Made by a program: the position numbers and the translations under genes. The notes under the pieces were generated by a model that did no database searches, was not told the origin of the DNA, and was given only the letters and a program-made list of their open reading frames with translations. Below are positions 22,113-22,156 of a stretch of DNA of 22,156 nt, in pieces; position 1 is the stretch's first letter; every line of letters begins with the position of its first letter. Location of the stretch: the NCBI GenBank assembly GCA_946404585.1, contig CAMJEC010000009.1:1-22156 (forward strand), read 5' to 3'. This stretch comes from an uncultured Caryophanales bacterium (lineage in GTDB: Bacteria > Bacillota_I > Bacilli_A > RFN20 > CAG-826).

Positions 22113-22156
22113 TTTTTAATCTCGTTGAGTTATAAAACGCAATCCATTCTTCTACC
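22096..22156 (-). CDS. C-terminal fragment of a transposase (IS3-family-like), cut by the right edge
   Basis: On the minus strand the last 19 codons read VEEWIAFYNSTRLKNRNLD, then TGA at 22098-22096. The pattern W-I-x-F-Y-N-x2-R resembles the C-terminus of DDE transposases of the IS3/IS150 group (YIxYYNxxRI). Those normally continue with a SPxxYR motif, which is absent in all three minus frames here, so this copy may be shortened or frameshifted. The rest is outside the window. Confidence 0.5.
   Translation of the reverse strand, partial: VEEWIAFYNSTRLKNRNLD

Larger units (their letters stand above)
22044..22156 (-). mobile_element. Terminal part of an IS3/IS150-like insertion sequence
   Basis: The plus-strand segment from 22044 begins TGAAGTGAACCCCAAAACGG and continues with ACAC. 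This resembles the terminal inverted repeats of IS150-group elements (TG start, CCCC, AAAA, GGACA). It is followed inward by the 3' end of a transposase-like frame on the minus strand. Only one end is in the window, so the target duplication and the partner repeat cannot be checked. The boundary at 22044 is inferred from the TG start. Confidence 0.6.

Noticed and set aside
1..22156. CRISPR array, tRNA or rRNA genes
   Set aside because: No regularly spaced direct repeats and no tRNA- or rRNA-like sequences were seen in any intergenic region.

Overview
The window looks like a chromosomal segment from an AT-rich, Gram-positive-type bacterium of the Bacilli/Erysipelotrichales-like part of the Bacillota, probably an uncultured gut or rumen anaerobe. 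This is an inference from three things. The gdpP-rplI-dnaB-(walJ-like MBL)-rlmH gene order is typical of Bacilli. The secreted proteins are lipoproteins with Ser-rich linkers and no cell-wall anchor. The code is standard: TGA ends rlmH and rplI, so this is not the Mycoplasma code.

Layout. (1) 1-2222, minus strand: the first codons of an exported protein leaving the left edge, then a 676-aa lipoprotein with a duplicated beta-sandwich-like module and a Cys/His-rich segment. (2) 2572-3894, minus: a stand-alone xylose isomerase with its own terminator. (3) 4159-5211, plus: an unrecognised membrane protein that converges on (4) 5208-10770, minus: a tightly coupled core operon reading gdpP, rplI, dnaB, MBL-fold hydrolase, rlmH, then a 113-aa unknown. 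(5) 10934-12903, minus: two adjacent lipoproteins, an aldose 1-epimerase-like protein and an SGNH hydrolase. (6) 13004-14425, minus: a tryptophan synthase beta chain with an extra N-terminal helix-turn-helix domain, with its own promoter and a UUCG-loop terminator. (7) 14543-16879, minus: CBS-pair protein, iron-type alcohol dehydrogenase, membrane-anchored C39-like protease. (8) 17058-22024, plus, divergent from (7): STAS protein, a 995-aa NRPS with order A-T-C, and a type B carboxylesterase. It is driven by a good promoter and the three genes are translationally coupled. (9) 22044-22156: the end of an IS3/IS150-like insertion sequence running off the right edge.

The strongest candidate for an undescribed system is region 8. 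A stand-alone adenylation-thiolation-condensation synthetase is coupled upstream to an anti-sigma-antagonist-type STAS protein and downstream to a serine esterase. Its adenylation domain has Val where amino-acid-activating domains carry the Asp that holds the alpha-amino group. An IS element starts 19 nt after the last stop codon, so the operon may once have been longer. The second candidate is the HTH-TrpB fusion, which could be an enzyme that is also a regulator. Function calls rest on motifs read by eye; no database search was possible.
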